This document shows, in pieces, positions 14,238-22,288 of a DNA stretch of 38,835 nt. The stretch is from NCBI RefSeq assembly GCF_017873815.1, contig NZ_JAGGKQ010000027.1, positions 1 to 38,835 of the forward strand, given 5' to 3'. This stretch comes from Halorubrum alkaliphilum (GTDB taxonomy: Archaea; Halobacteriota; Halobacteria; Halobacteriales; Haloferacaceae). Positions within the stretch are counted from its first letter, which is position 1. Each line of letters begins with the position of its first letter. The translations under genes were made by a program, and so were the position numbers. The notes under the pieces were generated by a model. It worked only from the letters and a program-made list of their open reading frames with translations, had not been told where the DNA came from and made no database searches.

Positions 14238-15539
14238 TTACTGGTCACTGACTCGCTGGTCTGTCTGTGAAAACGCCTCTGTCGCCATGTCGGCGCGCTC
14301 AGCCGCCTCGATGTGCTGGTAGGCCTCGCGGACCTGTTCCTCACTATTGTCGAGATATCGGGCTGCAGCGGCGTAGCCGAACTGTCGAACGAGGACCTCA
14401 CCAACGCCCCGCCGGCCGCCGTGGAGTTCGAGGTAATCGCCATCGAGTGAGAGCTCCAGTTCGTCGCGACGCTTCGTGATCGCATCGTTGTTCCAGAGCC
14501 GCTCCATGATCGAACGTGCGCCGTCCGTGGTGAGCGGCTTCGGCGCGTCGAGGTGGTGGTCGGCGGCGACGATCAGGTCGGGAGTACCTGCCCGAACGCG
14601 TTCAATCTCATCATCGTCGAGACCGGCGTTGGCGAGCCCCTTGGTGACGTGTGAGGCGAGCGACGGCCGATGGAGCGTCGTAAACACCGGCCACGACTCC
14701 GGTACGTCCAGCACCTCCGCGTATCGCTTCAGCGGCGTGATGACGGGCTCTGGGAGTGAGGCTTCCTTCCACTCGCGACTCTTCCGGAACACGGTGACAC
14801 TGCTGTCCGCGAACGACACGTCACGCCAGCGGATTCCGTTGCGGCCCTCGCGGTCCTCTTTCGGCGCGGAAAGGAACTCCGAGCCACGCAGGCCGGTGTA
14901 GGCGACGACGTACACGAGCGCCTGCTCACGGCACCGTTGGTACGCCTCGAATCGTGCCTGCTGTTTGGCCTGCCACAGCTTACTCTCAGGGTCACCGCGA
15001 TCAGTGTGGGGAACTTCGATCGCACCGAGTTCGTCGAACGCTTCAGAGACCCGCCGGTCGACGAACTGCGTGATCAGATCGCGGTGGATCGGCTCCCACG
15101 CCTGCTGGTCGCCTGGGCGTCGGCCGTCGTTCTCGGGGAGTGGGTCTTCGGCGTCCGATTCTCGGGCGTAGTGCCGTGGGAGATAGCCCTGGGCGTGCGC
15201 CCACCCACACCACGACGCAACGTGCGCGTAGTAGGTGAGCACCGTGCCGGCCGCGTATCCCGCGGTCGAGAGATATCTTGCGTAGTCCGAGAAGACCGTT
15301 GTGTCGAGGTCCGCGAATTGGACGGTGTCGCCGTCGACGACGCCAGCCCACGACTCCGGCGGCGAGGCGTTCGCCTGGTCGGCCGTCTTGCCGAGACACC
15401 AGCGTCGGAATCGCTGGAGTTCGCGCTCAGCGTCCGTTCGGTACGCGCCCTCCTCGCCGGCATCACCTTTCCCCTTGTCCGTGAGGTATTTCGTGAACGT
15501 GTCCTCGATCGGCGTCTCGACGGAGCGGCGACCCGTCAT
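14238..15539 (-). CDS. Tyrosine recombinase / phage-type integrase
   Basis: A 433-residue protein. The N-terminal SAM-like domain (about residues 10-130, YLTDKGKGDAGEEGAY ... FSDYARYLSTAGYAAGTVLTYYAHVASWCGWA) precedes the catalytic domain. Visible catalytic parts are the first Arg in VAYTGLRGSEFL, the HGGRRG box (His and second Arg), and the terminal Tyr in QVREAYQHIE, so the R-H-R-Y set seems complete. Members integrate plasmids and proviruses or resolve dimers. It is convergent with the nuclease operon and divergent from the CBASS operon. No tRNA or attachment-site duplication was found in the window, so the boundaries of any integrated element are unknown. Confidence 0.9.
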   Translation of the reverse strand: MTGRRSVETPIEDTFTKYLTDKGKGDAGEEGAYRTDAERELQRFRRWCLGKTADQANASPPESWAGVVDGDTVQFADLDTTVFSDYARYLSTAGYAAGTVLTYYAHVASWCGWAHAQGYLPRHYARESDAEDPLPENDGRRPGDQQAWEPIHRDLITQFVDRRVSEAFDELGAIEVPHTDRGDPESKLWQAKQQARFEAYQRCREQALVYVVAYTGLRGSEFLSAPKEDREGRNGIRWRDVSFADSSVTVFRKSREWKEASLPEPVITPLKRYAEVLDVPESWPVFTTLHRPSLASHVTKGLANAGLDDDEIERVRAGTPDLIVAADHHLDAPKPLTTDGARSIMERLWNNDAITKRRDELELSLDGDYLELHGGRRGVGEVLVRQFGYAAAARYLDNSEEQVREAYQHIEAAERADMATEAFSQTDQRVSDQ

Positions 15540-16012
15540 TGGACCACCGAGGTGTGGGGGTTGTGATGTCGGAACGCCGCTCCAGCAGCGACGATCGGGC
15601 TGGAGCGGGCGTCGGCGGAAGCGTCGGCCATGATTCTGATTCTGCCTCGGTTGGGGCCACGGGTGGGGGCCACTAAGAACTTACTCTGTCTTACTCAGCT
15701 AAGACACGGTAAAGTATAATCCCGAATAGCTGTGGTTGTGAGCGCTAATCGCCTGATTTCAGCCGCAAGAGAGCGTTTACTCTCTATGAGGTAGGTAGTA
15801 TATCCCATGTTGCTATATGCAATTAGACCCCGCCGCGAATTAGCACAAACCCCCCTTTTTTCTAGTGGGATGTGCCTTCCGTCTGGCAATTAGCAGCGAG
15901 AAATATCAGTTTCACTCGGGTCTGGCTACGCTTATGTCTCCGGAATCCGTTGTTTCAGCCGGATGTCCATTGAACACACTACATCCCGGAGCGCAGTGGA
16001 GGCGAACGAATA
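15540..16012. other. 473-base intergenic region, integrase and CBASS promoters
   Basis: No convincing gene is seen. The part 15670-15900 is AT-richer than its surroundings. It contains the 18-base inverted repeat at 15688-15705, the AT-rich GGTAAAGTATAATCC at 15709-15723, and a CCCCCCTTTTTT run at about 15849-15860 that may end a transcript. The last 15 bases hold a GGAGG ribosome binding site (15998-16002) for the CD-NTase gene. Confidence 0.5.
15688..15705. repeat. Inverted repeat GTCTTA-CTCAGC-TAAGAC upstream of the integrase
   Basis: Six-base perfect arms around a six-base spacer, 150 bases upstream of the integrase start. Plausible as an operator or as a recombinase core site; neither can be shown from this sequence. 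Confidence 0.4.
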
Positions 16013-16942
16013 ATGGCGATTCGGAAATCCAAGGTCCCCGACACATGGGCCAAACGAGAGACAGCCGCAAACCAGAACTCGAAGGCTGCACGCAAGAGGA
16101 TCAAACGAGACCTGAATCGTGATCGGTCAGCTCTCGTTCAACACACCGATGTTAACGCGTTCACAATCTACACGCAGGGTTCGTACAAGAATTACACTAA
16201 TACGAGAGGGTCGAGCGACCTCGATATCATCGTGCAACTCAGGGAACCGTGGAAACATGACCTCAGTGACCTTTCCAAGGTAGAGACCGAACGATATCAC
16301 AGAGAAACACGAACCGCAGACTACGGCTACGAAGATGGGTTCCGTGATAGCGTCGTCCAAGCGCTCCAACAGTACTACCGCGAGAGTATCTTCAAGGACC
16401 CAATCACCAACGACGGGATCGCGATTGATATTTCGGGGAGTTACAATGCATTACCAATTAACGTGGATGTCGTCGCGGCACAGGAGTACCGCGTCTACCA
16501 ATCGTACCCCGAAGATGGTGAGCCCGAATACATCGAGGGGATGGTATTTCAGCCGCTGATGAGTAATGAGTGGTGGTTCAATTTCCCGAAAGAACATTTC
16601 AAAAACGGGAGTAACAAGCACGGCAACTACCGGGAGACGGTGCGGATATTCAAAAACGCCCGTAAACGCTACAACGAGGACCACTTCTTCGGCACATCGG
16701 CCCCGTCATACTACATCGAGTGCCTCCTCTACAACGTCCCCGACAGCGTCCTCAAGCGAACGGACATTACAGAGCGGTTCGACGACACACTCGCGTGGCT
16801 GGAGTCCGATGCACGCGATTACGACACGTTTCTCCAAGTCTCAGAGATGGAGCAACTGTTCGGTGACGAGAACACCCAATGGAACGTGTCAGACGCTAAG
16901 TCATATATTTCGGATATGCGAACCCTGCGGGACGACCTCTAA
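16013..16942 (+). CDS. CBASS CD-NTase (cyclic oligonucleotide synthase)
   Basis: A 309-residue nucleotidyltransferase. The signature TQGSYKNYTNTRGSSDLDII (G56-S57, D69, D71) followed by INVDVV (D152) gives the GS motif and three metal-binding acids of the polymerase-beta-like fold in the DncV/CdnE arrangement. The C-terminal helical half (WWFNFPKEHFKNGSNKHGNYRETVRIFKNARKRY ... PSYYIECLLYNVPD) matches the OAS-like substrate domain of CD-NTases. In CBASS, infection triggers synthesis of a cyclic di- or trinucleotide that activates a killing effector. The ATG has a GGAGG site 11 bases upstream. The stop and the next start overlap as TAATG (16940-16944). No Cap2/Cap3 genes follow, so this is a minimal two-gene (type I) layout. 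Confidence 0.82.
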   Translation: MAIRKSKVPDTWAKRETAANQNSKAARKRIKRDLNRDRSALVQHTDVNAFTIYTQGSYKNYTNTRGSSDLDIIVQLREPWKHDLSDLSKVETERYHRETRTADYGYEDGFRDSVVQALQQYYRESIFKDPITNDGIAIDISGSYNALPINVDVVAAQEYRVYQSYPEDGEPEYIEGMVFQPLMSNEWWFNFPKEHFKNGSNKHGNYRETVRIFKNARKRYNEDHFFGTSAPSYYIECLLYNVPDSVLKRTDITERFDDTLAWLESDARDYDTFLQVSEMEQLFGDENTQWNVSDAKSYISDMRTLRDDL

Positions 16943-17589
16943 TGCAGGGAACACACGCATTTTCGACGGACCTGCGTGAGCGCCGGCGCAAGGTCTACTT
17001 CGGTTTCGGAGCCGCCGGGTTACTGATTTCGATCTACCTCGGTCCCGTGCTGGCGAGGGTAACCGGAATCGGCGAGGTCGCGAGTTTCGGTATCTCGTTC
17101 ACACTCGCTGCAACAGCGGGATACATTGTCGTTTCGCGGTGGCTTTGGATGAAGGGCCCACTTGCAGGCATCCTTGGATCGCCACCCGATCTTCGCGGGC
17201 GCTGGGAGGGACACCTCTACACAAGTAGCGATGAGTATAATGAGGAAGATGTCGTCGCTTTCAACGAACTCGGGAAAGACCTCGCGAAGATGGAGTCCAC
17301 AATGCACATCGATCAGACGTGGGACTCGATCGGCGTCGGGTTTGATGGTCCGGAAAGCGACTCCGATAGTACCGGCGCGACGTTCGTCCTCAACAACGAT
17401 CCAGACGATGCCGCGACGTTGACCTACAACTACGAGAACGACGGCGACGATCTCGGCGACCTAGAGCACCATATCGGAACAACGGTCCTCGAATACGACC
17501 CAGATCGCGACACGTTAGAAGGGACGTACTACACAGGACCGAACAGAGGGAACTACGGTCGGATCGAAGTGAAGCGGGTTTCAACGTAG
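16942..17589 (+). CDS. CBASS effector resembling Cap15 (two TM helices plus beta-barrel)
   Basis: A 215-residue protein. Two membrane helices (about residues 17-40, VYFGFGAAGLLISIYLGPVL; and 47-69, ASFGISFTLAATAGYIVVSR) precede a soluble beta-rich domain. That domain follows the Cap15 pattern: LRGRWEGHLYTS, then MHIDQTWDSIGVGFDG, a Ser-rich turn, LTYNYENDG, HHIGTTVLEYD, and LEGTYYTGPNRGNYGRIEV. Cap15 senses a cyclic dinucleotide through its barrel and oligomerises in the membrane, disrupting it. Translational coupling with the CD-NTase (TAATG) supports the assignment. The match is by pattern only; structure prediction should show an eight-stranded barrel. Confidence 0.75.
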   Translation: MQGTHAFSTDLRERRRKVYFGFGAAGLLISIYLGPVLARVTGIGEVASFGISFTLAATAGYIVVSRWLWMKGPLAGILGSPPDLRGRWEGHLYTSSDEYNEEDVVAFNELGKDLAKMESTMHIDQTWDSIGVGFDGPESDSDSTGATFVLNNDPDDAATLTYNYENDGDDLGDLEHHIGTTVLEYDPDRDTLEGTYYTGPNRGNYGRIEVKRVST

Positions 17590-17597
17590 ACTCGAAC

Positions 17598-17640
17598 CAC
17601 TTTCACTTCCGCTCCGGGTCCGTGGCTCACCCCTTTTACA
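17598..17640 (+). promoter_or_regulatory. Promoter of the RecA-like operon, with repeated CACTTY element
   Basis: CACTTTCACTTCCGCT (17598-17613) is followed by CCGTGGCTCACCCCTTTTAC, a TATA-like box 22-30 bases before the ATG at 17662. Almost the same arrangement precedes the polymerase gene at 19368-19410. Confidence 0.6.
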
Positions 17641-17661
17641 CGCAACGCCGTCTTCCCGGAC

Positions 17662-18357
17662 ATGCACACTCGTTTACGGCCAACGGTAGAGATGCCCGAT
17701 CTCACCCCGGGAGTCACCCTCGTTGACGTTGACGACGACCTCGGCGTCACGCCTGTGCAAGCGCTGCTGCTCGATCAGGTACTCGGCGGCGACGGACCGG
17801 CGTTTTGGGTCGATGGCGCAAACCGAGCGAACACCACACGACTCCGAAAACTCGCGCCCGCCGACCGCGTCCTCGACCGGATCGAGGTCGCCCGCGGGTT
17901 CACGGCTCACCAGCACACGTCGCTCCTCGATCGACTCGCCGGCCGTCTCGACGCTCGGGGATCGCCCTCAACCGTCGTTGTGACCGGTTTGGACGGGATG
18001 TATCGAGGCGCCGATATCGCTGACGAGCTGGCCGAGCAAATGTTCATTCAGGCGATCGCGTCGGTCGCGCGGGTTGCCCGTGTACATGACGTGCCGGTTA
18101 TCGTCACTCGGTGTCGTGAGGACGAGTTCTCGCGGCCGCTCCGGCGCGCTGCGGTGACACATCTCGAATGTCGGGCGACGCCGTTCGGCCCGCGGTTCGA
18201 GGACGCAGCCGGCGAGATGGAGACGCTCGTGTACCACACGGGCGACGGGTGGATGCAGACGACGCTCGCGTATTGGCGAGAGGTGCTCAAACACCGTGCC
18301 CGGATGCACGAGGCGTCGACACTCGAACGCGCTGCCGGCCCCATAGGGGTTCAGTAA
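17662..18357 (+). CDS. RecA/RadA-like protein lacking Walker A, polymerase-associated
   Basis: A 231-residue protein. Its layout is that of a RadA/RadB core: LTPGVTLVDVDDDLGVTPVQALLLDQVL where a P-loop strand and helix should be, FWVDGANRANTTRL, RVLDRIEVARGFTAHQH, then the Walker-B-like STVVVTGLDGMYR and VPVIVTR. The GxxxxGK[ST] Walker A is missing (DDDLGVTPVQ), so ATP binding is doubtful. The end resembles the RadA C-terminal strands (GDGWMQTTLAYW). It overlaps the next gene by TAATG, and a B-family polymerase follows 1.1 kb downstream with a matching promoter. I infer a structural role in a repair or replication complex with that polymerase. Confidence 0.65.
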   Translation: MHTRLRPTVEMPDLTPGVTLVDVDDDLGVTPVQALLLDQVLGGDGPAFWVDGANRANTTRLRKLAPADRVLDRIEVARGFTAHQHTSLLDRLAGRLDARGSPSTVVVTGLDGMYRGADIADELAEQMFIQAIASVARVARVHDVPVIVTRCREDEFSRPLRRAAVTHLECRATPFGPRFEDAAGEMETLVYHTGDGWMQTTLAYWREVLKHRARMHEASTLERAAGPIGVQ

Positions 18358-18599
18358 TGGGTCGAACGAATCCGACCTACCGCGATCAGTTGAGCGCGAT
18401 CGAAGACGAGTGGGGTGCGTACCGCCGGGCGCTCCGCCGCGAGGATCAGGATATCTTCGATCACCTGTTCGTGTACGCTCGCGACCACGCCGACGCTGCT
18501 GGGAGTCTCAACCACGCCGACCCGCTGGCGCCGATGTGGATGGCGATCGCGATCGAGCAGGAGAAGCGGATTACCGAGTTGGAGGAGCAGGTAGAGTGA
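18357..18599 (+). CDS. Small acidic helical protein coupled to the RecA-like gene
   Basis: An 80-residue protein: YRDQLSAIEDEWGAYRRALRREDQDIFDHLFVYARDHADAAGSLNHADPLAPMWMAIAIEQEKRITELEEQVE. It is entirely helical with a C-terminal coiled coil. The ATG at 18357 overlaps the upstream stop (TAATG), so it is part of the same operon. Similar short proteins accompany the RecA-like and polymerase genes of haloarchaea, as far as I recall. It is likely a subunit of that complex; no catalytic motif is present. Confidence 0.65.
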   Translation: MGRTNPTYRDQLSAIEDEWGAYRRALRREDQDIFDHLFVYARDHADAAGSLNHADPLAPMWMAIAIEQEKRITELEEQVE

Positions 18600-18641
18600 A
18601 CCATCACCAGTAATTTGTTCATTCATTATACAGGTGGGATA

Positions 18642-19331
18642 ATGAGCAACGACAAAGAACTCCCAGCAGTCCATCTCTCGCTGGACGAATTGAGGGGTTT
18701 AGAGGAATTACTAAGAGAGAACACATCAAACTGTGAGATAGAAATCGTGCTGTCTCTTCGGGGTGGAGTAGAGAAACGGTTTAATTCAATAGATCAAATC
18801 GATACAACCGTATTTGCTAATATAAATGGTTCAGACGCCTACACACTATCCGTTGCTGGTGACGAAGGAAGGTGCACGATAGGTGGTGAAAGCACCAAAT
18901 CAGAGTCTCACATGTTATATTCTACTGGAGAGCCAGACTGGAGAAACACGATACAATATAGAGTAAAACAATATCTCTATTCAGTTCAGTCGAAAGAAAG
19001 CTGGCTTCGAGAGCCATTAGCGGGTAAAAGGGCAACAGCGGTCGCAGTACTCGGTGCCCTTTTTGTTGGGTGGGCAATAGCTGATATAGCACCGCAGTCT
19101 ATCGTCCACTACTATCCAACAATTGGAGATGTACTTACTTTTGCTCTAGGTGTATTTGTCCTGCTGCTCGTTCGGTTTCGAAATTGGGTGCATCCGTACG
19201 TCTTGATCGAATACAATCAGCCCCATCCAACCAAAGAAAGAATGGCGAACTTAGCTATGTATGTGGTTTTTATCGCAATTTCTATCCTGATGCTGAGATG
19301 GTGGATGGGGCCGGGACCACTTTTACGATAG
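18642..19331 (+). CDS. Membrane protein of unknown function, AT-rich, three TM segments
   Basis: Start at ATG 18642, preceded by AGGTGGG (an unusually good ribosome binding site for this window). The protein is 229 residues long. Residues 1-130 form a soluble domain of mixed helix and strand (LSLDELRGLEELLREN ... EIVLSLRGGVEKRF). Three hydrophobic helices follow: ATAVAVLGALFVGWAIAD, VLTFALGVFVLLLVRF and LAMYVVFIAISILMLRW. Codon usage is clearly AT-richer than the genes on both sides, a sign of recent transfer. It separates the RecA-like operon from the polymerase, which has its own promoter. It could be a defence or regulatory gene inserted here; function unknown. Confidence 0.7.
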   Translation: MSNDKELPAVHLSLDELRGLEELLRENTSNCEIEIVLSLRGGVEKRFNSIDQIDTTVFANINGSDAYTLSVAGDEGRCTIGGESTKSESHMLYSTGEPDWRNTIQYRVKQYLYSVQSKESWLREPLAGKRATAVAVLGALFVGWAIADIAPQSIVHYYPTIGDVLTFALGVFVLLLVRFRNWVHPYVLIEYNQPHPTKERMANLAMYVVFIAISILMLRWWMGPGPLLR

Positions 19332-19367
19332 AAAATCTGAGGAGGTGAACCGCGTTATAATTTGGAG

Positions 19368-19410
19368 CACTTCCACTTCCGCTGTACACGGACGGCTAAC
19401 ACCCTTTAGT
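19368..19410 (+). promoter_or_regulatory. Promoter of the B-family polymerase gene
   Basis: CACTTCCACTTCCGCT (19368-19383) then CACGGACGGCTAACACCCTTT (19388-19408), near-copy of the element before the RecA-like gene. The TATA-like CCCTTTAG lies about 30 bases before the ATG at 19436. Confidence 0.6.
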
Positions 19411-19435
19411 CCGTCGTCTGAACTCGTGACCAAGA

Positions 19436-21631
19436 ATGGTCCTCACGCTGGACAATCTCGACGACGGTCGTGTCGTCGAGTGGAGACTCACAGCCGACGG
19501 CATCGCTAGCAGCGTTCGTGAATCGTACACACCGACCCTGTACATCGGCGACGCGTCGGGTGACCTCTACGGGCGGCAGGGTGGCATGACGCCGTCATTA
19601 CCGGAGCGCGACAGACTCTCGCCCGCATTACGCGAACTCCGGGCGTTCCTCGACGGCCAGCAGGCGGTGTCGGATCTCACCGTGGAGTCGCACCGGCAGA
19701 CGTTCCGGACGGAGGCCCGCCCGCTCCTCCGAGTCGATACGGCCTCGATCGAGGCCGTCCGTACAGTCGCAAAACGAGTCCGTCAGTTCGACCAACCGGA
19801 TACTTACACCTGCTACAACGTCGATCTCACGCGGCAACTTCGATATTGTCTCGAAACGGACACACCGGCCGCGCCCGATCGGTCAGTCCGCGATCTACGG
19901 ACGCTCCATCTCTCGTTTCCAAGTCACGAATCCGGTATCGAGTCGCTGCCGCAGCTTACCGTCGACGGCGACCGCGTCGGCTCGTCGCCCCGTGAGGTCG
20001 TGACGGGTCTCCGGGAGGTGCTTGAAGAGCGTGATCCCGATGTGCTGGTTCTGTCGACTGCCAATCTGGTTCCGTTGTTGTTCGAGGCAGCCGACGCCTA
20101 CGGTGTCGAATTTGCACTCGGACGGGGGACAGGGTACACGAAACTCGCCGGCGAATCGACGTACACCTCCTACGGGAACGTCGGCCACTCGCCGGCCAGA
20201 TATGCGGTCCCCGGCCGGGTTATCATCGACGAGTCCAACTCGTTTTTCTATCACGAATCCGGGCTGGAGGGCTGTCTCGACCTCGTTGGACGCTCCGGGT
20301 TGCCGCTGCAAGAACTCGGCTGGGCGTCTATCGGCCGGGTTTTGACGGCCATGCAGATTCGGGAAGCACGGTCGCGTGACGTACTGGTACCGTGGCGGGC
20401 GTGGCGACCCGAGCTGTTCAAGACGGCGTCGACGCTCGACACCGCCGACCGCGGTGGAACGACGTTCGCGCCCGACGTCGGCGTCCACGAGAACGTTCAC
20501 GAACTGGACTTCGCGTCCCTGTACCCCAACATCATCCGGACGCGGAACATCTCGCCCGAGGCCGTCCGGTGCGGCTGTTGTGACACCGACGATGTGCCGG
20601 GGTTGGACTACTCAATCTGCGAGCGCGACGGGTATCTGCCCGAGGTACTCGGCCCGCTGATCGACGCCCGGAGTGAGATCAAAGCGAAAATCCCCGAGGC
20701 CGACGGCGACGATCGCGAGCGGCTTGAGGCCGCGTCGTCAGCGATCAAGTGGATCCTCGTGTCGTGCTTCGGGTATCAGGGCTTTTCGAACGCAAAGTTC
20801 GGCCGGATCGAGTGTCACGAGGCGATCAACGCGTTCGCCCGTGAGATCCTCCTCGACGCGAAGACCGCACTGGAGGACGCAGGGTGGCGCGTGGTTCACG
20901 GGATCGTCGACTCAATCTGGGTGACGCCCGCCGACGAGCGCGACCAGCAACCGCTGGAAGAGGTTGCTCGCGAGGTGAGCGCGGAGACCGGTATCGAGTT
21001 AGAGTATGAGTGTGCGTTCGAGTGGGTGGCGTTCTGTCCAATGCGAAACTCCGAGTCGGGCGCGTTGACCCGCTACTTCGGGAAACGTCGGGGAGAGACG
21101 TATCCCGAGGCAGGGCTCGGGGATGCGATTAAGACGCGCGGCATCGAGGGGCGACAGCGCTCGACGCCGGCGTGGATCGAAGACGTCCAAAGTGAGGCAC
21201 TCCGTGTATTCGACGAGACGCGATCGCCCGAAGCGGTCTGTGACGTGCTTCGGCGGCGGCTTCGCGAGCTGCGAGAGCACGAGGTGGGCCCCAATGGACT
21301 CATCATCGACAACCGAGTGTCGAAGGACGTGGACGAGTACTCGATGGAGACGCTCACCGTGGCCGCGCTAAAACGCGCCCGGATCGAGGGTGCTGGGTTG
21401 ACGCCGGGGCAGACCGTTCGGTACGTTGTCGTCGATGCGGACGCAGGCGGCACCGCACGCGTCCGGCTTGAGTACGAGGACCTCGACCGGTACGACACCA
21501 CGTGGTACGAGGACGCTACCGTGCGTGCCCTCGAGAGCGTGCTCGCACCGATCGGGTGGCGAGAAGGTGAGATCCGGCAGTACCTCAGCGGGACGAGCGA
21601 CGAGACGCTGGCCGGCTTCGTGACAGAATAG
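19436..21631 (+). CDS. polB: B-family DNA polymerase with degenerate exonuclease region
   Basis: A 731-residue protein. Polymerase motif A is HELDFASLYPNII (D358), motif B is AIKWILVSCFGYQGFSNAKFG (K438), and motif C is HGIVDSIWV (D492). The two metal-binding Asp of motifs A and C are kept, but motif C has IVDS in place of DTDS, and motif B has Cys where Asn or Ser is normal. The N-terminal exonuclease motifs are decayed: RTLHLSF replaces the DxE motif, and VLVLSTANLVPLL lacks the usual N..FD. It may therefore synthesise without proofreading, as in translesion polymerases. It shares a promoter element with the RecA-like gene. A cysteine-rich loop (CGCCDTDD, about 380) may bind zinc. Confidence 0.85.
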   Translation: MVLTLDNLDDGRVVEWRLTADGIASSVRESYTPTLYIGDASGDLYGRQGGMTPSLPERDRLSPALRELRAFLDGQQAVSDLTVESHRQTFRTEARPLLRVDTASIEAVRTVAKRVRQFDQPDTYTCYNVDLTRQLRYCLETDTPAAPDRSVRDLRTLHLSFPSHESGIESLPQLTVDGDRVGSSPREVVTGLREVLEERDPDVLVLSTANLVPLLFEAADAYGVEFALGRGTGYTKLAGESTYTSYGNVGHSPARYAVPGRVIIDESNSFFYHESGLEGCLDLVGRSGLPLQELGWASIGRVLTAMQIREARSRDVLVPWRAWRPELFKTASTLDTADRGGTTFAPDVGVHENVHELDFASLYPNIIRTRNISPEAVRCGCCDTDDVPGLDYSICERDGYLPEVLGPLIDARSEIKAKIPEADGDDRERLEAASSAIKWILVSCFGYQGFSNAKFGRIECHEAINAFAREILLDAKTALEDAGWRVVHGIVDSIWVTPADERDQQPLEEVAREVSAETGIELEYECAFEWVAFCPMRNSESGALTRYFGKRRGETYPEAGLGDAIKTRGIEGRQRSTPAWIEDVQSEALRVFDETRSPEAVCDVLRRRLRELREHEVGPNGLIIDNRVSKDVDEYSMETLTVAALKRARIEGAGLTPGQTVRYVVVDADAGGTARVRLEYEDLDRYDTTWYEDATVRALESVLAPIGWREGEIRQYLSGTSDETLAGFVTE

Positions 21632-21664
21632 TCGTTGTTTTTGATTCGGACCTGAGGATGTGAA

Positions 21665-22069
21665 TCAGCTCCACGGGTCGGGATAAAGCTCAGAGAGCAT
21701 CGCCTGTTTTGACCCAGCGGCACCTTTCATGTGGATCGGGACATCCCCTTCCGAAAACTCTGCGAGGATGTGGAGACAGGACCCGCAAACATTCAGGGCC
21801 GAACTTTCTTCATCCATTCCAAGCGGGAAATTCATTGCTAACTCGGTGATCAAATTCTCTTCCTCATGAGCGCTTACAGCGTTGAACACGGCTAGGCGTT
21901 CGGCATGGATACTCTGGTGACGATCGCGTGTTTCTACGACAGAGCCAGTATAGATATCTCCGTCTTCGGCCCTAACCGCTGCGCCGAGACCAGAGAAGTC
22001 CCGTGGTGATACAGAACAACTGACGGCCTCGGACGCTGCTTCAATAACCTCTTCGCTTACCTCGGGCAT
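21665..22069 (-). CDS. Cytidine-deaminase-like protein
   Basis: A 134-residue protein with the zinc deaminase signature: HAE (H55, E57) in HQSIHAERLAVFNAV and CGSC (C95, C98) in NVCGSCLHILAEF. The length is that of the homotetrameric cytidine deaminases, which convert cytidine or deoxycytidine to uridine. The Pro that normally precedes the CxxC is replaced by Val. The C-terminal part (HMKGAAGSKQAMLSELYPDPWS) agrees with the family's last strand and LLP-like ending. It is convergent with the polymerase gene. It could serve in nucleotide salvage or in plasmid or phage defence; a salvage role is the simpler reading. Confidence 0.8.
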   Translation of the reverse strand: MPEVSEEVIEAASEAVSCSVSPRDFSGLGAAVRAEDGDIYTGSVVETRDRHQSIHAERLAVFNAVSAHEEENLITELAMNFPLGMDEESSALNVCGSCLHILAEFSEGDVPIHMKGAAGSKQAMLSELYPDPWS

Positions 22070-22288
22070 ATGACTCGGATCGGGTAGCGGATGTATAAAT
22101 CCTGTCTGGCTCTGTTGAAATGGTTAAAAATCGATATATCCTGTCTAGACTGTGGTCAGTACAGGCAAACGCTATATCACGCCCACCCTGTAAATCTGAA
22201 CGATAATTCAATGCAGCCTGTCGAACGAGAGCACACAAACGCTATTTGTAACCCGAACCCTCAACTTGCTGCCGGTCGGTGTAAAGGT
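22070..22288. other. Intergenic region with a solitary IS end
   Basis: No gene is supported. GGCTCTGTTGAAA (22108-22120) matches the start of the insertion-sequence end at 35464. The region is AT-rich (AAAAATCGATATATCC) and probably contains the promoter of the lipoprotein gene. Confidence 0.4.

Noticed and set aside
15463-15660. Minus-strand frame of 65 codons overlapping the integrase start
   Set aside because: Low-complexity Pro/Ser/Arg translation, out of frame with the integrase, no ribosome binding site.
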